Positions 41,170-52,127 of a stretch of DNA of 64,000 bases are shown here, one piece after another. The stretch spans positions 30,595-94,594 of the forward strand of contig URMH01000003.1 in assembly GCA_900549015.1 (NCBI GenBank), written 5' to 3'. The first letter of the stretch is position 1. Each line of letters starts with the position of its first letter. This stretch comes from an uncultured Blautia sp. GTDB lineage: Bacteria; Bacillota; Clostridia; Lachnospirales; Lachnospiraceae. Position numbers and translations under genes: made by a program. Under the pieces are notes generated by a model that saw only the letters and a list, made by a program, of their open reading frames with translations, made no database searches and had not been told where the DNA came from.

Positions 41170-41280
41170 TTGACATTCCCTGCAAAGTTCGGTATTATAA
41201 ACATTAATAGACTTCGCCGCGTTAAAGCGTTGATTTCCTGTCGTGTATAGGAAATAGACTAAGAAAGGGAATGGATGATT
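41170..41280 (+). promoter_or_regulatory. Promoter and structured leader of the acyl-CoA ligase gene
   Basis: TTGACA (41170-41175), 17 bases, TATTAT (41193-41198). The leader of about 80 bases holds a perfect ATTTCCT/AGGAAAT stem with a nine-base loop (about 41230-41252) and a CGC-GTTAAA-GCG stem before it. No riboswitch class recognised. Confidence 0.65.
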
Positions 41281-41284
41281 TATT

Positions 41285-42919
41285 ATGCCGCTTACTGATA
41301 TATTAGAAAAAAACTGCCGTCTCTACGGAGATGACGTCTGTCTTGTAGAAATCAACCCGGAAATGCCGGAAACAAGACGTGTTACATGGAAGGAATTTGA
41401 ACTGATCGAGCCGGTACGCGCTCCTTATTACAGAAGAGAAATCACATGGAACGTATTTAATGAAAAGGCAAACCGCTTTGCCAACCTTCTGATTGAACGC
41501 GGGGTAAAAAAAGGAGATAAGGTTGCCATTCTCCTTATGAACTGTCTGGAATGGCTTCCTATTTATTTCGGTATTTTAAAAGCCGGCGCTCTTGCCGTTC
41601 CTTTAAATTTCCGGTATTCCGCCGAAGAAATCCAGTACTGTCTCGATCTTGCGGAAGTGGACATTCTTGTATTCGGTCCGGAATTTATAGGACGCGTAGA
41701 AGAAGTCGCAGATGAAATCGGCAAACATCGTCTTCTCTACTATGTAGGAGACGGCTGTCCGGGTTTTGCAGAAGATTATACCATTCATACAGCCAACTGC
41801 TCCAGCCAGTCCCCAAAGGTAGATGTAGCTGACGAAGACTATGCAGCTATCTACTTTTCCTCCGGTACAACTGGTTTTCCAAAAGCAATCCTTCACACAC
41901 ACCAGGCGCTTTTACACGCAGCAAAAACAGAGCAGCACCATCACCACCAGACAAAAAACGATGTTTTCCTCTGTATTCCGCCCCTTTATCACACAGGAGC
42001 TAAGATGCACTGGTTCGGCAGCTTTTTAACAGGCGGAAAGGCCGTTCTCTTAAAAGGTGCAAACCCTGAATTTATCCTACGCGCTGTATCTGAAGAAAAA
42101 TGTACGATTGTGTGGCTTCTTGTTCCATGGGCGCAGGACCTTCTTCTCGCTCTCGACAGCGGAAAATTAAAGCTGGAAATGTACCAGCTGGAGCAGTGGC
42201 GTCTTATGCACATTGGCGCACAGCCTGTGCCTCCAAGCCTTATTAAGCACTGGAAACAGTATTTTCCTCATCACCAGTACGATACCAACTACGGTTTAAG
42301 CGAATCTATCGGTCCCGGCTGCGTACATCTCGGTGTAGAAAATATTCATAAAGTAGGCGCTATCGGAAAAGCCGGTTACGGATGGGAAACAAAAGTCATT
42401 GACGAACAGGGAAATCCCGTGAAACAAGGCGAAACCGGCGAGCTTGCTGTAAAAGGTCCCGGCGTTATGGTGTGCTATTATAATGACCCCAAATCTACAA
42501 AAGAAGTGCTTCATGATGGCTGGCTTTATACAGGGGACATGGCAATGGAGGACGAAGACGGCTTCCTCTTCCTTGTAGACAGAAAGAAAGACGTTATCAT
42601 AAGCGGTGGTGAAAATATTTACCCTGTCCAGATTGAGGATTTCCTACGGACAAACGAAAAGATCCACGATGTGGCAGTCATCGGTCTTCCCGATAAACGT
42701 CTCGGAGAAATCTCTGCGGCTATCATTTCTCTGAAACCGGGCTGCGCCTGCACAGAAGAAGAGATTAATCTTTTCTGCCGCCAGCTTCCCCGATATAAAC
42801 GTCCAAGAAAAATTTTCTTTGCAGACATACCGAGAAATCCAACCGGAAAAATTGAAAAACCAAAGCTTCGCGAAATTTACGGCGCAGCCCATCTTGTGGA
42901 AGCGCAGAACAGGGGATAG
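41285..42919 (+). CDS. AMP-dependent acyl-CoA synthetase/ligase
   Basis: Class I adenylate-forming enzyme of 544 residues that would activate a carboxylic acid as acyl-AMP, then form the CoA thioester. Motifs: the P-loop YFSSGTTGFPKAI, YGLSES before GPGC, YTGDMA, DRKKDVIISGGENIYP (hinge) and the catalytic Lys in NPTGKIEKPKL. The N-terminal 60 residues match BaiB/long-chain-type ligases. The run EQHHHHQ after the P-loop is natural. The ATG at 41285 is the first possible, with an in-frame TGA just upstream. The acid is unknown; fatty, aromatic or bile acids are possible. Strong terminator downstream. Confidence 0.88.
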   Translation: MPLTDILEKNCRLYGDDVCLVEINPEMPETRRVTWKEFELIEPVRAPYYRREITWNVFNEKANRFANLLIERGVKKGDKVAILLMNCLEWLPIYFGILKAGALAVPLNFRYSAEEIQYCLDLAEVDILVFGPEFIGRVEEVADEIGKHRLLYYVGDGCPGFAEDYTIHTANCSSQSPKVDVADEDYAAIYFSSGTTGFPKAILHTHQALLHAAKTEQHHHHQTKNDVFLCIPPLYHTGAKMHWFGSFLTGGKAVLLKGANPEFILRAVSEEKCTIVWLLVPWAQDLLLALDSGKLKLEMYQLEQWRLMHIGAQPVPPSLIKHWKQYFPHHQYDTNYGLSESIGPGCVHLGVENIHKVGAIGKAGYGWETKVIDEQGNPVKQGETGELAVKGPGVMVCYYNDPKSTKEVLHDGWLYTGDMAMEDEDGFLFLVDRKKDVIISGGENIYPVQIEDFLRTNEKIHDVAVIGLPDKRLGEISAAIISLKPGCACTEEEINLFCRQLPRYKRPRKIFFADIPRNPTGKIEKPKLREIYGAAHLVEAQNRG

Positions 42920-42923
42920 ACAA

Positions 42924-42954
42924 ACAGACCGCCGAATTCGGCGGTCTGTGATTT
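42924..42954 (+). terminator. Acyl-CoA ligase terminator
   Basis: ACAGACCGCCG-AATT-CGGCGGTCTGT is a perfect 11-bp stem, followed by GATTTTATC, five bases after the stop. Confidence 0.85.
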
Positions 42955-42995
42955 TATCAATTCTTCCTGACACTATAAGTATGATGGGGTATTTT

Positions 42996-43473
42996 TTACT
43001 CATCAAGCATTAATTTACCAGCCTTTGCTTTTTCCTTTAATCGTTCAAGCTGTTCTTTTTCAACCTGCTGAATACTTTTTTCTGGTGTTGGTAAATCTTC
43101 GGGCATTGTACCACCTATTTTTTTAATAGCTCCCCGTACTTCTTTTCCTACCATATAATGAGTGGCAGTTGCGGTTTTTGCACTACTTACTTCATCTTTT
43201 CGCAATTTTACGAGTAAGCTCATAATCTTTAATCGGTTTACTCATTGCGCCTGCACTCACGATTTTCCTGACTTCAGGAAAATCGTCTGAAATAGTATGT
43301 CCGCTATTTTCACAGGCAATCATAGCGCGTTTAATTACTTTATGAAAATTTTCCCACTTATTATATTCTAACGCAGGTGCAAGTTCTCTGGCGGACCAAA
43401 ATTCACTGCCGTCTTTTCTGATATGTTTTATATCTTCAAATCGCTTATATTCTCTATCTTTCAATTCAAGCAT
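42996..43473 (-). pseudogene. dinD: DinD-like DNA-damage protein, internally deleted and frameshifted
   Basis: DinD homologues are about 270-290 residues. Here the ATG at 43473 (AAGGAAGG upstream) reads the normal N-terminus (RFEDIKHIRKDGSEFWSARE, NSGHTISDDFPEVRKI, IKDYELT) and then goes out of frame, stopping at 43192. The family's C-terminus follows in another frame (KLRKDEVSSAKTATATHYMV, GGTMPEDLPTPEKSIQQVEK) to 42996. Roughly 100-130 middle residues, including the region after the conserved KDYxLSRYAC, are missing at a junction near 43205-43220. The relic probably came from a mobile element; no integrase or repeat remains visible nearby. Confidence 0.8.
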
Positions 43474-43517
43474 TACAATTCCTTCCTTAATTTTTTAGTT
43501 TTCAATAAAACATATAA

Positions 43518-44384
43518 TTATCTTTTAAATCTCTCCTTTATTATATCCTCCCCTCTCTGTATCCACGCCTTCATTTCCTCTGTCTCTCCCAGTATTTCAC
43601 AAAAAGCCGCATATTCATCATAAATGCCCTGTCCATGAGAAACCATATACGCTCCTGCATCACTCCCAAGAGCCACATTCACTTTCTTTTCAAAAGCAAG
43701 TCTTAAATTCCGTTCTCCCCTTTTTATAATAGGAAAAAGCACTTCATCTTCATATCTTCCGCATCCCAGAAGATTTCTCACTGTCACAAGAGTGGGAGTC
43801 CACACAACTCCGCTCTGCGCCAACATCTCTATGGTTTCTTCGTTTATATAGTTGCCATGTTCAATGCTGTCCATTCCTGCTTCTATGGCAGAGCGGACCC
43901 CACAATTTCCATTCGTGTGGCTCATTACGGCCATTCCTTCTCCGTGCGCAATATGCACCATTTCTTTTACTTCTTTTTCGCAAAGAGGTGTTCCCGTTAT
44001 CTCTCCCTGGTTATTAAAATCAAGAAGTCCTGTTGTCATAAGCTTGATAAAATCAGCACCTTCTCTTTTTGCCTCAAGAACAAGCGCATGGTACTCCTTC
44101 ATGGTGGTGTAGGATTTTCCCACAATGCTTCCGTAGTGTCCCTCTCTGTGGATAGCAAAAACAGGGGAGCGATAATCAATCCCATACTCCAGCGCAAGCT
44201 CCTTTGCCCTTCTGGATACGCCAAGGGCATCTCCGCCATCCCTTATAAACGTAATTCCTCTTTTCTTATATTCCTGAAAACATCTGTGAATTGCCTGATC
44301 CTGCACTCCGTTTTTATGAAGGCTGACCGCCTCTTTATAATTGATTCCATCCATAATCACATGGGCGTGACATTCACCAAGCAT
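43518..44384 (-). CDS. Imidazolonepropionase-like amidohydrolase
   Basis: A metal-dependent amidohydrolase of about 288 residues starting MLGECHAHVIMDGINY. Ligand motifs: HAH at the N-terminus, Lys in FIKLMTTG (possible bridging carbamylated Lys), SHTNG, IEHGNYIN and GSDAG. It lacks the N-terminal beta-sandwich of full-length members, so it is a short, barrel-only form. The ATG at 44384 fits the GAGAGG SD; a GTG/ATG pair at 44393/44390 overlaps the alaX stop. It follows the AlaX gene closely and is likely cotranscribed. The substrate, perhaps a cyclic amide or peptide such as prolyl dipeptides, is not known. Confidence 0.83.
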   Translation of the reverse strand: MLGECHAHVIMDGINYKEAVSLHKNGVQDQAIHRCFQEYKKRGITFIRDGGDALGVSRRAKELALEYGIDYRSPVFAIHREGHYGSIVGKSYTTMKEYHALVLEAKREGADFIKLMTTGLLDFNNQGEITGTPLCEKEVKEMVHIAHGEGMAVMSHTNGNCGVRSAIEAGMDSIEHGNYINEETIEMLAQSGVVWTPTLVTVRNLLGCGRYEDEVLFPIIKRGERNLRLAFEKKVNVALGSDAGAYMVSHGQGIYDEYAAFCEILGETEEMKAWIQRGEDIIKERFKR

Positions 44385-44389
44385 TCTCA

Positions 44390-45538
44390 TCACCTCTCAA
44401 AGAACTTTCTGATTTCTTCCTCGGACGAAGACACCGATCCCTGTACAAAGAATGGCTTCCCACCGCCTCTTCCATTTAATACCTGATTCATTTCTTTTGT
44501 AAACTCCCGGAGATTTCCATCTTTTTCTCCCATAGCATACTTATATGTTCCATCTCCATTATCAGAAAAAACAGCACAACAGCCACAGCACGTCTGCATC
44601 ACCGCATCAGTAAGCTTTCTCACACTGTCTGACTCCATATTTTTCTTAAAAATAAGAACACTTCCAGCACCTGCCCATTTTTCTGCCTCTGCCTTGAAAA
44701 TCTCAGCTTCCATATCAAAAATTTTTCCTTTTAAGCGAAAATTTTCTTCCTGAAGACGTTCTACTGCTTTTGATGTTTCCTGAGGCTTTGCAGAAAGAAG
44801 AACAGATACCTTGCTGTTTTCCTTTGCTATCTTTGAAAAATAGTCTATCACACGCTTCCCGCTTATCATTTCCACACGTACTCCCTGGCGGAACTTCACA
44901 ACAGACAGAAACTTGACGGCTCCGATTTCTCCGGTGTGAGCAACGTGCGTTCCACAACAGGCACAAATGTCCGTTTCCGGAAATTCCACAATGCGCACCT
45001 GTCCTGTCAGCTCTTTTTTGCTTCTGTAAGGTATGTTTTCCAGTTCATTTTCCGATGGATATGTTATCTGAACCGGCGTATTTTCCCAGATTTTTTCATT
45101 TACCCTGTCCTCGATTTCCTGTAACTGTTCCTCGTTTAAAACTCCGCTGAAATCAATGGTAATCACATCGCTTCCCATATGAAATCCCACATTGTTATAT
45201 CCGTACTTCTCATGTACAAGACCGCTTACCATATGCTCGCCGGAATGCTGCTGCATCAAATCAAAACGGCGCTCCCAGTTGATTTGCCCATGAACCTGAC
45301 TTCCTTCTTTCAGAGCCTTGTCTACATAATGAATCAGCTCTCCGTCTTTTTCCTGAACATCCTTTACTTCCGCCTCTCCAAGACTTCCAATATCACAGGG
45401 CTGTCCGCCCCCTTCCGGATAAAAAGCGCTCTCGTCCAGAATAATCTCGTAACCGTTTTCGCCTTCTCTGCACTTTAAAACCTTTGCATCGAATTCCTTT
45501 ATATACACATTTTCATAATATAGACGTCCTGTTTCCAT
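44390..45538 (-). CDS. Alanyl-tRNA editing protein, AlaX-L type
   Basis: Stand-alone trans-editing enzyme that hydrolyses mischarged Ser- or Gly-tRNA(Ala), 382 residues. It has the AlaRS editing domain: AFYPEGGGQPCD, the zinc motif QQHSGEHM (His-x3-His) and CACCGTHVAHTG (Cys and His ligands). A C-terminal coiled/DHHA1-like region runs to GRGGGKPFFVQGS, making it the long (AlaX-L) class. The promoter at 45626-45654 leaves a leader of about 80 bases. The usual start MET at 45538 follows AAAAGAGGTAAGGTACG. Confidence 0.93.
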   Translation of the reverse strand: METGRLYYENVYIKEFDAKVLKCREGENGYEIILDESAFYPEGGGQPCDIGSLGEAEVKDVQEKDGELIHYVDKALKEGSQVHGQINWERRFDLMQQHSGEHMVSGLVHEKYGYNNVGFHMGSDVITIDFSGVLNEEQLQEIEDRVNEKIWENTPVQITYPSENELENIPYRSKKELTGQVRIVEFPETDICACCGTHVAHTGEIGAVKFLSVVKFRQGVRVEMISGKRVIDYFSKIAKENSKVSVLLSAKPQETSKAVERLQEENFRLKGKIFDMEAEIFKAEAEKWAGAGSVLIFKKNMESDSVRKLTDAVMQTCCGCCAVFSDNGDGTYKYAMGEKDGNLREFTKEMNQVLNGRGGGKPFFVQGSVSSSEEEIRKFFER

Positions 45539-45625
45539 CGTACCTTACCTCTTTTCTGAAAAATTCCTTCCTATTATATAATAACATATTTCATAATTCA
45601 GGTATCTTCTGTTCCTGACAGTACC

Positions 45626-45654
45626 AGTATAGTCCCTGAAAAAAAGATTCGCAA
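45626..45654 (-). promoter_or_regulatory. alaX promoter
   Basis: On the minus strand TTGCGA (45654-45649), 17 bases, TATACT (45631-45626). Confidence 0.65.
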
Positions 45655-45664
45655 GTAGTTCCTC

Positions 45665-45685
45665 TTTACCAAAACTTATGGTAAA
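45665..45685. promoter_or_regulatory. Inverted repeat upstream of the ABC exporter gene
   Basis: TTTACC-N9-GGTAAA, 48 bases before the exporter start and 11 bases from the alaX -35 on the other side. It could be an operator acting on either gene. No family match recognised. Confidence 0.35.
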
Positions 45686-45732
45686 CTAAAAAAAGTATCC
45701 TATAACTTATTTCTCTTGTAAAGGAGATACAT

Positions 45733-47499
45733 ATGAAAAAGAAAATAAAATTAAAGCATATTCTTTCCAAATTGTACCATTTGCTGGATGCCCGACAAAA
45801 GAGAAGCTTTCTCTTCATTGTCGTAATTATGATTTTATCTTCTGCCCTAACCCAGTTTACCCCAAAAGCAATCGGCTGGCTGACAGATGATATACTGATT
45901 CAGGAGCAAATAGAATTTTTCAACATCATTCCCGTACTTCTTCTGATTCTTGTTGTAAATGTTGTAAACGAACTGATTAAAATATTGCGCAGAATCATGG
46001 TAGAAGATACAGCTACCAAAACAGAAAAACGGGCACGCGGACTTGTGATTACTTCACTTTTAAAAGCCCCCTTGTCTTTCTTCAAAGAAAATATGACCGG
46101 AAATATCCACGGGAGGTTAAACCGCTGTCTGGAAGGCACAATTAAACTGGAAAAACTTATCTTTATGGATTTTGCACCGGCTATCTTTAACAGCGCCGCT
46201 GCAATTTTTGTGATTTTCACTACGCTTCCCGCTGTTCTGGCTCTTCCCATGCTTCTCGTTATTCCTATCGGAATCGGGATTGTTTTGAGACAAATCAGCA
46301 CACAGCAGGGCATCCGCGTAGAACTTCTGGAAACAAAATCCTCTATGGACGGAACAATTGTAGAACTTTTAAACGGAATCGAAGTAATTCGAATTACAGA
46401 CAGCATTTCCCTCGAGGAAAGCAGATTTGAAAATAAATCCGAGTTTCTGCGCAAAAAAGAAATGAAGCATCATAAACAGATGGCAAAATACGACTGCTGG
46501 AAATTTATAAATGAAGTTACTTTCACAGTGCTGATGATTGGGATTTCCGCATACCTAGCAACACAGGGAATTATCAGTGTCGGTGCAGTGCTGACCTCTT
46601 ATCTCTGTTTTTCCCAGTTAATAAAACCGTTGGAAGAGCTTCACCGAATTCTGGACGAATTGTCTGAAAGCGTGATTCTTGCAGATGATTTCTTTAAGCT
46701 GGCAGAAATACCAAACGATTTTTCTTATACAGAAGTAAACAAAGCGACTTCCGGTCCCAAAGTTATCAGCCCCTTCATTAACATTAAAAATCTTCACTTT
46801 TCTTATGATAACCAGGCTTCTGTTTTAAAAAATCTGAACCTTGCATTTGAAAAAGGAAGCTTCACAGGAATTGCAGGTCCAAGCGGCTGCGGAAAATCTT
46901 CTTTTATAAAAGCAGTCTGCAAACTGGAACAATATGAAGGAGAAATCTTTATTGACGGCGTGAATCTTCGCTCTCTTTCCAGAAAAGAACTGTCCCGGAT
47001 TATCGCCTTAGTTCCTCAGTCCCCATTTATTGTAGCAGGAACCATATACGAAAATATCTGCTATGGACTTGACAGAATGCCTTCTCAAAAAGAAGTAGAA
47101 ACTGCGGTAAGAAAAGCCTGTCTGACAGAATTTATAGACAGTCTTCCAAATAAGCTAAACACAGTTTTATCGGAAAATGGCGGAAACTTATCTGGCGGGC
47201 AGAAACAGAGAATCGCCATTGCCAGAATTTTTCTTCGAAAACCGGAAATTCTGATCCTGGATGAAGCTACTTCCGCCCTTGACAATACCTCCGAACGATA
47301 TATTCAAAATGAAATTGAAAAATTAAAAGAAGAAACCAAAATGACTGTGATTTCCATTGCCCACAGACTTACAACCTTAAAAAATTCCGACCGGATCCTT
47401 GTTATGGAGCATGGGGAAATTGTCCAGACAGGAAAATATCAGGAGCTTATCGAAACAGACGGTATTTTCCGAAAGATGTATGAAGGAAAGCTGAAATAA
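45733..47499 (+). CDS. ABC exporter, fused permease and ATPase (MsbA/LmrA-like)
   Basis: A half-transporter of 588 residues. The N-terminal membrane domain has six spans (about residues 25-310, e.g. FLFIVVIMILSSALTQF). The C-terminal ATPase has Walker A AGPSGCGKSS, Q-loop VPQSPFIVAG, signature LSGGQKQR, Walker B ILILDEATSALD and the H-loop SIAHRLTTL. Such proteins form homodimers that export lipids, drugs or peptides. There is no N-terminal peptidase C39 domain. AAAGGAGATACAT precedes the ATG. An inverted repeat (45665-45685) may be its operator. No partner half-transporter is adjacent. Confidence 0.92.
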   Translation: MKKKIKLKHILSKLYHLLDARQKRSFLFIVVIMILSSALTQFTPKAIGWLTDDILIQEQIEFFNIIPVLLLILVVNVVNELIKILRRIMVEDTATKTEKRARGLVITSLLKAPLSFFKENMTGNIHGRLNRCLEGTIKLEKLIFMDFAPAIFNSAAAIFVIFTTLPAVLALPMLLVIPIGIGIVLRQISTQQGIRVELLETKSSMDGTIVELLNGIEVIRITDSISLEESRFENKSEFLRKKEMKHHKQMAKYDCWKFINEVTFTVLMIGISAYLATQGIISVGAVLTSYLCFSQLIKPLEELHRILDELSESVILADDFFKLAEIPNDFSYTEVNKATSGPKVISPFINIKNLHFSYDNQASVLKNLNLAFEKGSFTGIAGPSGCGKSSFIKAVCKLEQYEGEIFIDGVNLRSLSRKELSRIIALVPQSPFIVAGTIYENICYGLDRMPSQKEVETAVRKACLTEFIDSLPNKLNTVLSENGGNLSGGQKQRIAIARIFLRKPEILILDEATSALDNTSERYIQNEIEKLKEETKMTVISIAHRLTTLKNSDRILVMEHGEIVQTGKYQELIETDGIFRKMYEGKLK

Positions 47500-47592
47500 C
47501 ACGCAAACAGAAAAATAATTTACTGATTCTGAAGTCTTCCCGCCCGCTGCCGCGTTATAATAAGTGAACGGGTAGAGAAAGGGGCTGATCAC

Positions 47593-48096
47593 ATTTCACA
47601 GGAAGAATATCTGGCATATTTAATAGAGCAGTATCAAAACTTAATATATTCCATATGTCTGAAATCAATCGGCAACCCCTTTGACGCTGAGGATTTAACA
47701 CAGGAAGTGTTTCTGTCCGCCTACAAAAATCTTTCCCGTTTTGATGGTATGTATGAAAAAGCATGGCTCAGTAAGATAGCCGTGCGGAAATGTCTGGACT
47801 ATTTAAAAGCAGCCGGACGGCGTACCATTCCAACAGAAGACACATATTTTGCACAGATTGCAGATAACGGTTCCTCCCCGGAAGAAACCTGTCTTCTTAC
47901 AGCATCTGACAAAGAAGTGGAAAATCTCTGTATGAGTCTGAAAAGCCCTTATCGGGAGGTCGCAGCCGCTCATTTCTGCAATGAGCTTTCTGTGGCAGAG
48001 ATTGCACAACAAAAGGGCAAAAATCCAAAAACCATTCAGACACAGCTTTACCGGGCAAAGGCTATGTTGAAAAAAATGCTGGAAAGGAGTGATTAG
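47593..48096 (+). CDS. ECF-type RNA polymerase sigma factor with non-ATG start
   Basis: An ECF sigma factor. Region 2 reads YLIEQYQNLIYSICLKSIG, then PFDAEDLTQEVFLSAYKNL; region 4 reads PYREVAAAHFCNELSVAEIA with an HTH and NPKTIQTQLYRAKAML. The frame begins well before the first GTG (47709 region, inside region 2), but no ATG, GTG or TTG lies upstream in frame. Two candidates remain: ATT at 47593, eight bases after AAAGGGG, giving MSQEEYLAYLIEQ (167 residues); or CTG at 47611, after AGGAAG. The stop is followed directly by the anti-sigma ATG. It acts with the zinc anti-sigma and membrane protein downstream as an envelope-stress circuit. Confidence 0.82.
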   Translation: MSQEEYLAYLIEQYQNLIYSICLKSIGNPFDAEDLTQEVFLSAYKNLSRFDGMYEKAWLSKIAVRKCLDYLKAAGRRTIPTEDTYFAQIADNGSSPEETCLLTASDKEVENLCMSLKSPYREVAAAHFCNELSVAEIAQQKGKNPKTIQTQLYRAKAMLKKMLERSD

Positions 48097-48582
48097 ATGC
48101 ACATAACCGAACAAGAAAAAGAAAATTTCCAAAACGGCTCTATGACAACAGACGAAACCATTATGCTTCTGGAGCATCTGAGTAACTGCGACTTCTGTCT
48201 GAATGACCTTATATCGAAAGAAGAACAGCGCCCCACCGCATCTGCGCCTGCTTATCTGCAGGAACAGATTCTGAGAAAAGCAGCTTCTCCTGAAATCCAG
48301 GCGCAGAAGGCTGTAAAACACACTTCGTACCGTATGCAGATGTTTTACTGCGGTCTCCGCGCCGCCACTGGAGTAATCGTGGCACTCTTCCTTCTTTTCA
48401 CTCTCGGTTCCGTAGATTTCGCATCTCTGAATCCGCCTCAGAACATACACACAGAAGCAAGAGAAGCGCCCCCTTCCGGACGCCGCGGAAGCATTCTTTC
48501 TGATTTTTCCAGAAAGATACACAAAGGACTGTCAGACGGCACAACACAGGTTACCGATTATCTAAACGATATTTTCAACTAA
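48097..48582 (+). CDS. Zinc-finger anti-sigma factor, membrane-anchored
   Basis: Partner of the sigma factor, 161 residues. The N-terminal cytoplasmic domain has the ZAS motif His-x3-Cys-x2-Cys (EHLSNCDFC, about residues 27-35). One membrane span follows (about 89-107, AATGVIVALFLLFTLG), then an extracellular tail of about 50 residues. The start ATG abuts the sigma stop, with AAAGGAGTG upstream inside the sigma gene. Membrane ZAS proteins hold their sigma factor until a stress signal leads to release, often by proteolysis; the trigger here is unknown. Confidence 0.85.
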   Translation: MHITEQEKENFQNGSMTTDETIMLLEHLSNCDFCLNDLISKEEQRPTASAPAYLQEQILRKAASPEIQAQKAVKHTSYRMQMFYCGLRAATGVIVALFLLFTLGSVDFASLNPPQNIHTEAREAPPSGRRGSILSDFSRKIHKGLSDGTTQVTDYLNDIFN

Positions 48583-48613
48583 AATCTTATAAAATAGAAT
48601 GGAGGCAATTATT

Positions 48614-49330
48614 ATGCAAAAAAAGAAAAAAGGACTATTGCTTTTCATTTCCTCGCTGATTCCGGGAGCAGGGGAAATGTATATGGGATTCAAAAAACAG
48701 GGCATCAGCATTATGCTTCTCTTTTTCACCCTGTTCGCTCTCGGTATGTTTACAGGGCTCGACTTTATCATCTGGTTCACACCCATCATCTGGTTTTACA
48801 GCTTTTACAATGTGCACAACCTGAAATCTCTTCCTGATGAAGAATTTTATTCCATCGAAGACAATTACGTGCTTCATCTTGACGAGTTTACAGGAGACAT
48901 AACGGGACTTCTCAAAAAACATCACACAGTTGCAGCCGGACTTCTGATTCTTTTTGGAATCAGCATTCTCTGGAGAGGCATTTCCGACATATTTTACTGG
49001 TTTCTTCCAGGACCTCTCGCAGGTATAATAAACAATCTCGGTTACAGCCTTCCGCAGATTATCATTGGAGCCTTCATTCTTATTGCAGGCATTTATCTTC
49101 TGAATAGTAAGAGACAGTCTTTCAACCAATACGAAGATTCTTATACTCAGGAGGAACATTACTGGGAACCTTACCGCCCATATCAGCAGCAGGAAGCGCC
49201 AAAACCGGTCCCGCCAGCTCCTCATGAAGCTCCGGCACCTGCGGCTGCTCCTATGGAAGAGTCCGCTGCTTCTGCTCCGGAAACCACAGAAGAATATCCT
49301 CCTTATCCGGATATGCCTTCCGACAAATAA
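48614..49330 (+). CDS. Conserved membrane protein of the ECF sigma operon
   Basis: Not recognised as a named protein. The 238-residue product has an N-terminal basic stretch (MQKKKKGLLLFISS), about four hydrophobic segments (SLIPGAGEMYMGF then MLLFFTLFALGMF, FIIWFTPIIWFYSFY, and later VAAGLLILFGISIL and IIIGAFILIAGIYLL) and a C-terminal Pro/Ala/Glu-rich tail (about 190-238). The GAGEMYMG pattern recalls TM2-domain proteins. GGAGGCAATTATT precedes the ATG at 48614; the frame's earlier ATG at 48599 lacks an SD. It follows the anti-sigma gene by 31 bases and may be its regulatory target. Confidence 0.6.
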   Translation: MQKKKKGLLLFISSLIPGAGEMYMGFKKQGISIMLLFFTLFALGMFTGLDFIIWFTPIIWFYSFYNVHNLKSLPDEEFYSIEDNYVLHLDEFTGDITGLLKKHHTVAAGLLILFGISILWRGISDIFYWFLPGPLAGIINNLGYSLPQIIIGAFILIAGIYLLNSKRQSFNQYEDSYTQEEHYWEPYRPYQQQEAPKPVPPAPHEAPAPAAAPMEESAASAPETTEEYPPYPDMPSDK

Positions 49331-49344
49331 TGAATATCAGGCAA

Positions 49345-49397
49345 AAACAGAACAGCTCCGCCGGCTGAAAGACCTCAGCCAGCGGAGCTGTTCTGTT
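49345..49397. terminator. Bidirectional terminator between the ECF operon and atp operon
   Basis: ACAGAACAGCTCCGC pairs with GCGGAGCTGTTCTGT, with an inner GGCTG/CAGCC stem. T-rich sequence lies on both sides. It serves two convergent operons. Confidence 0.9.
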
Positions 49398-49411
49398 TAT
49401 TATATTTTATC

Positions 49412-49816
49412 TTATTTTTCCTTTACCCGAAGACGCGCCATTGCACGGGCAAGAGCCATCTGATTTACATGATATTCCTGTATGCTCTGCTTCTGACGAA
49501 GCTGCTCCTCTGCCCTTTCCTTCGCTTCTCGTGCCCGGTGAGCGTCGATTTCATCAGGTCTTTCCGCGCTGAGGCAGAAAATTCTGGCACGGTTATTGAT
49601 CATCTCCACAAAACCGTTACTAACAGCCAGAATATGCTCTGTTCCATTATCCTCCTGAAAGCGAAGCTCTCCCGGAACAATGGCAGCTACCATATTTTCG
49701 TGCTGTGCCAGAAATGCCTGTTCTCCGTCAACTGCCGGAATGGTAAGGCTCTTTGCCCTCCCGGAAAACGCCAGCTTGTTGCTGGCATAGACCTGAAGGC
49801 TGAATGTATCCAACAT
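49412..49816 (-). CDS. atpC: F1Fo ATP synthase epsilon subunit
   Basis: Central-stalk subunit that couples rotation and can inhibit ATP hydrolysis, 134 residues. The N-terminal beta-sandwich holds AKSLTIPAVDGEQAFLAQHENMVAAI and the conserved GFVEM strand. The C-terminal helical hairpin (HRAREAKERAEEQLRQK to LARAMARLRVKEK) is complete, so inhibition is structurally possible. Last gene of the atp operon, 12 bases after atpD. Confidence 0.95.
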   Translation of the reverse strand: MLDTFSLQVYASNKLAFSGRAKSLTIPAVDGEQAFLAQHENMVAAIVPGELRFQEDNGTEHILAVSNGFVEMINNRARIFCLSAERPDEIDAHRAREAKERAEEQLRQKQSIQEYHVNQMALARAMARLRVKEK

Positions 49817-49828
49817 AAGGCTTCCTCC

Positions 49829-52119
<2,291 letters not shown>

Positions 52120-52127
52120 ATTCACAC

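Noticed and set aside
41933..41950. Run of His codons in the acyl-CoA ligase as an artificial tag
   Set aside because: It lies inside the enzyme just after the P-loop, with no vector-like sequence around it.
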